Source: Paenibacillus sp. HB172176
GTDB lineage: Bacteria; Bacillota; Bacilli; Paenibacillales; Paenibacillaceae
Reading direction: 5' to 3'
Assembly: GCF_011947265.1 (NCBI RefSeq)
Contig: NZ_JAATHD010000002.1
Coordinates: forward strand, 1 to 64,000
Length of the DNA stretch: 64,000 nucleotides
In this document: in pieces, positions 61,388 through 64,000 of the stretch
Numbering within the stretch: the first letter of the stretch is position 1
Layout of the letters: each line of letters starts with the position of its first letter
Translations under genes and position numbers: made by a program
The notes under the pieces: generated by a model
What the model was told of the DNA's origin: nothing
Databases searched by the model: none
The model's input: only the letters and a program-made list of their open reading frames with translations

Positions 61388-62290
61388 ATGACCCTGCAGC
61401 AATTGAAATATGTCATCGAAGTGGCAAGCCGCGGCTCGATTAATGAAGCGGCCAAACGCTTGTTCATCTCGCAGCCCACATTATCTAATGCCATTAAGGA
61501 TCTCGAGGAAGAGCTTGGCATCGCGATATTCGATCGCACGAACAAAGGCATATCGCTGTCGAAGGACGGCATTGAGTTTCTGAGCTATGCCCGGCAGGTT
61601 GTCGAGCAAGCGGATTTGCTGGAGGGCCGGTATCGCAACGCGAAGCCGTCGCCGCAGCATTTCTCCGTATCGACGCAGCATTACGCCTTCGCGGTCAACG
61701 CCTTCGTCAGCCTGGTGCAGGAGCATGGCCATGAGGAATACGAATTGACGCTGCGCGAGACGAAAACCTATGAAATTATTGAAGATGTTCGGACGCTGCG
61801 CAGCGAGATCGGCATCCTGTACCTGAACGATTTCAACCGCAATGTTCTCAATAAGCTGCTGAAATCCGCAAATTTGCAGTTCACGAGTCTGTTCACCGCC
61901 AAGCCGCATGTGTTCATTTCGATTCGCAATCCGCTGGCAAAGCAATCCGTCGTAACCATCGATGATCTACAGCAATATCCCTATCTTTCCTTCGACCAGG
62001 GCGAATATAACTCATTCTACTTCTCGGAGGAAATTCTCAGCACGTTGACCCGTCAGAAGAGCATCCGCGTCAATGACCGCGCGACCTTGTTCAACTTGCT
62101 GATCGGACTGAACGGCTATACCATCTCTACTGGCGTGCTGAGCGCCGATTTGAACGGCAATGAAATTATTCCGGTGCCGCTCGCGATCGAGGAGACGATC
62201 AATGTCGGCTGGATTTCCCATCGGAGCATGCCGCTCTCCTTGCTTGGAACCGCCTATGTGGCAGCGCTGGAGCATGCGGTGAAGCAATAA
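61388..62290 (+). CDS. LysR-family regulator (streptococcal MetR/CmbR-like group)
   Basis: A 300-residue LysR regulator. The N-terminal winged helix (RGSINEAAKRLFISQPTLSNAIKDLEEELG) is followed by the effector-binding domain, which carries long runs I know from sulfur-metabolism LysR proteins of lactic acid bacteria (SVSTQHYAFAVNAFVSLV, FDQGEYNSFYFSEEILS, RATLFNLLIGLNGYTISTG). The gene lies 0.8 kb upstream of metE, which has a matching palindrome in its promoter, so control of methionine synthesis is likely. Confidence 0.85.
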   Translation: MTLQQLKYVIEVASRGSINEAAKRLFISQPTLSNAIKDLEEELGIAIFDRTNKGISLSKDGIEFLSYARQVVEQADLLEGRYRNAKPSPQHFSVSTQHYAFAVNAFVSLVQEHGHEEYELTLRETKTYEIIEDVRTLRSEIGILYLNDFNRNVLNKLLKSANLQFTSLFTAKPHVFISIRNPLAKQSVVTIDDLQQYPYLSFDQGEYNSFYFSEEILSTLTRQKSIRVNDRATLFNLLIGLNGYTISTGVLSADLNGNEIIPVPLAIEETINVGWISHRSMPLSLLGTAYVAALEHAVKQ

Positions 62291-62403
62291 CGGAACGGAG
62301 CGGAGCCGGGAACAAAATTCCTGCTTGAACCTTACGTAACGTCATGATTTATGATGAATCAAGCAGCAGAATGAAACAAAAAAAGATATCGGAGGAAAAG
62401 ATC

Positions 62404-62973
62404 ATGAGAAAACTCGTATTGTTCATGCATGTGTCGCTGGATGGGTATGCGTCGGATTCGAAAGGAGGACTTGATTGGATTCCGTACAACGAGGAACTTG
62501 AGAAATACGCCGAAGAGGTCGTAGCCGAAGTCGGAGCTCCCGTGTACGGGCGCACGACGTATCGGATGATGGAGAGCTATTGGCCCTCCGTGCTGGACGA
62601 TGGGAATGCGTCAAGGCACAGCATGGAGCATGCCAAATGGCTGCAGGATGTGAAGAAAATCGTCATTTCCGGTACGATGGACAAGGCAGAATGGAACAAT
62701 ACGATGCTGATCAAGGACAATATCGCTGAGGAAATCAAAGCGCTCAAGGAACAGCCAGGCAAAAATCTCGTGATCTTCGGCAGCCCGGGAGCGGCCAAGA
62801 CGCTGCTTAAGCTCGGTCTAATCGACGAATTCCTGTTCACGATTTGTCCGATCGTACTGGGAAGCGGACAATCGATTTTCGAGGGTGACGGCGAGAAAAT
62901 CAAGCTGAGTCTGCTGTCGAGCCGAACATTCGATTCGGGTATTATCGCGACCCGCTACGCGTTGGAGCAATAG
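62404..62973 (+). CDS. Dihydrofolate reductase-family protein (RibD-C-like)
   Basis: A 189-residue protein of the RibD C-terminal/DHFR-like group (MHVSLDGYASDSKGGLDW, APVYGRTTYRMM, LVIFGSPGAAKTLLKLGLIDEF, CPIVLGSGQSIF). Such proteins bind NADPH, but few have a known substrate. The ATG at 62404 follows ATCGGAGGAAAAG. It is single, between the LysR and metE genes. Confidence 0.88.
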   Translation: MRKLVLFMHVSLDGYASDSKGGLDWIPYNEELEKYAEEVVAEVGAPVYGRTTYRMMESYWPSVLDDGNASRHSMEHAKWLQDVKKIVISGTMDKAEWNNTMLIKDNIAEEIKALKEQPGKNLVIFGSPGAAKTLLKLGLIDEFLFTICPIVLGSGQSIFEGDGEKIKLSLLSSRTFDSGIIATRYALEQ

Positions 62974-63021
62974 GAGTTCAGAGTGGAAAGCTGCTACCCG
63001 GCTCTCCGCTTCGCCCTTTGT

Positions 63022-63069
63022 TATAGTTATTGACTATATCCAGGTATAGTTATTAACAGTTACACTATA
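63022..63069 (+). promoter_or_regulatory. MET-box-like palindrome upstream of metE
   Basis: TATAGTT-ATT-GACTATA (63022-63038) fits the 17-bp MET-box of streptococcal MetR (TATAGTT-N3-AACTATA) with one mismatch. A second TATAGTTATT starts at 63045, 23 bases on, and a further ACTATA ends at 63069. No S-box or T-box leader is seen in the 154 bases before metE. Confidence 0.6.
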
Positions 63070-63127
63070 GCTCGAAATTCATGCTATCTTTCTTGTATTG
63101 ATTTTCAAGAAGGAGTGGAGTTGCAAG

Positions 63128-64000
63128 ATGACAAAGAGCAGTGTACTGGGTTATCCCCGCATTGGGGCTGACCGTGAATGGAAAAAAGCGCTTGAGGCGT
63201 TCTGGGCCGGCAAATTGGAGGAGAAGGATTTCCGGGATCAATTGAAGGAAATTCGATTGCAGCACTTAAAGAAGCAGCAGGAGAAAGGGATAGCGATAAT
63301 CCCCGTCAACGATTTCAGCTATTATGATCATATCCTCGACACCGCGGCGATGTTCGGCATCGTCCCGAAGCGCTTCGCTTATGATGGCGGCGCTGTGCCG
63401 CTCGCGCTCTATTATGGCATTGCGAGAGGCACGAAGGAAGCAGCTGCGAGCGAGATGACGAAATGGTTCAACACGAATTATCATTATATCGTGCCCGAGC
63501 TGGATGGAGCGAATCCGACGCTGACCGAGAACAAACCGCTTCTCGCGTACCGCGAAGCGAAAGAGGCTCTGAGCATTGAGGGCAAGCCCGTTATTGTTGG
63601 ACCGCTCACCTTCCTGAAGCTGTCCAAGGGTTATGCGGCTTCGGAGATCGACGCTTGGCTGAGCCGGTTGCTGCCGCTCTACGTTCAAGTTCTTCAGGAG
63701 CTGGAGCAAGAAGGCGTCCGTTGGGTGCAAATCGACGAACCGATTTGCGTGAAGGGGCTTGACGAAGGAGATTTGGCAAGACTGCGCAGCATATATGAAA
63801 CTTTCGCTGCCGCCGCTCCCAAGCTGAAGATTATGCTGCAGACCTACTTCGAGTCGGTTGAGCAGTATCAAGCGTTGATTGGGCTGCCTGTCGACGGTAT
63901 TGGCCTTGACTTCGTTCACGGCTTGAAGACAAACCTCGCCGCGCTGCAACAATACGGCTTTCCTGCGAACAAGACGCTCGGAGCTGGCGTTATTGACGGC
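63128..64000 (+). CDS. metE: Cobalamin-independent methionine synthase, N-terminal part
   Basis: The first 291 residues of MetE, cut by the window end. The start is typical (SSVLGYPRIGADREWKKAL), followed by IIPVNDFSYYDHILDTAAMFG, MTKWFNTNYHYIVPEL and VQIDEPICVKG. The enzyme methylates homocysteine to methionine using 5-methyltetrahydropteroyl-triglutamate. The ATG at 63128 follows AAGGAGTGGAG. Probably controlled by the LysR protein upstream through the palindrome at 63022. Confidence 0.93.
   Translation, partial: MTKSSVLGYPRIGADREWKKALEAFWAGKLEEKDFRDQLKEIRLQHLKKQQEKGIAIIPVNDFSYYDHILDTAAMFGIVPKRFAYDGGAVPLALYYGIARGTKEAAASEMTKWFNTNYHYIVPELDGANPTLTENKPLLAYREAKEALSIEGKPVIVGPLTFLKLSKGYAASEIDAWLSRLLPLYVQVLQELEQEGVRWVQIDEPICVKGLDEGDLARLRSIYETFAAAAPKLKIMLQTYFESVEQYQALIGLPVDGIGLDFVHGLKTNLAALQQYGFPANKTLGAGVIDG

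Noticed and set aside
1..64000. CRISPR arrays, rRNA and tRNA genes, riboswitches
   Set aside because: Scanning by eye found no regularly spaced long repeats, no rRNA-like or tRNA-like sequence and no clear riboswitch. A covariance-model search would be needed to exclude small RNAs.

Overview
The window reads as chromosome of a Paenibacillaceae-type Firmicute (Paenibacillus/Cohnella-like). The signs are strong Shine-Dalgarno sites, YesM/YesN-type two-component genes beside sugar ABC importers without their own ATPase, a YeeI-type YebC protein, a bacillithiol-transferase-like DinB protein and an HssRS/HrtAB-like heme module. No rRNA, tRNA or CRISPR array was seen.

Region 1 (1-3966) is a graveyard of four mobile elements: the 3' end of an IS66 transposase, an N-truncated tyrosine recombinase with TTATGTRAAG repeats and palindromes downstream, the right part of a DDE-transposase/AAA-ATPase/DUF5348 transposon with spaced TGGACA repeats, and the C-terminal part of an IS1380 transposase. 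The IS1380 fragment runs directly into the 5'-truncated first gene of region 2.

Region 2 (3966-22450) is a carbohydrate-catabolic island, all on the + strand: a Tm-1-like (UPF0261) protein, a TIM-barrel isomerase, a Gfo/Idh/MocA oxidoreductase, a PEP-hydrolase-family protein, a YesM-like kinase, an aldo/keto reductase, a DapA-family aldolase, a YesN-like regulator, an ABC sugar importer, a GH115 protein and a GH2 glycosidase broken by a one-base deletion in a G run. Three promoters in this island share one operator-like layout (an upstream box ending in CCAT, exactly 20 nt, then GGTAT), which suggests a single regulon of the local two-component system.

Region 3 (22500-29351) holds an unusual set. 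An operon of two PaaK-like adenylating ligases, a DAHP synthase, a chorismate-lyase-like protein and a lysine-rich peptide is flanked by minus-strand genes for two paralogous TPR-like proteins, two small paralogous helical proteins and a small membrane protein. It looks like a shikimate-derived aryl-acid activation system and is my best candidate for an undescribed system.

Region 4 (29596-41744) carries yeeI/yebC, modAB with a divergent HTH-PBP regulator, an AraC/oxidoreductase pair, feoA with feoB split into two genes, a TIR-like protein overlapping a 55-residue ORF, a NUDIX hydrolase, a quinone oxidoreductase and a DinB/YfiT protein.

Region 5 (41872-56844) has a secreted copper-amine-oxidase-N/solute-binding fusion, a 2762-residue cyclic beta-glucan-synthase-like protein, a MarR regulator beside a decayed MFS gene, a ZIP transporter, small zinc proteins, an arylamine N-acetyltransferase and a second decayed MFS gene. 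Region 6 (56765-64000) has a heme-type HssRS/HrtBA locus with an 11-bp-period direct repeat, a membrane protein, a LysR regulator, a DHFR-family reductase and the start of metE behind a MET-box-like palindrome.
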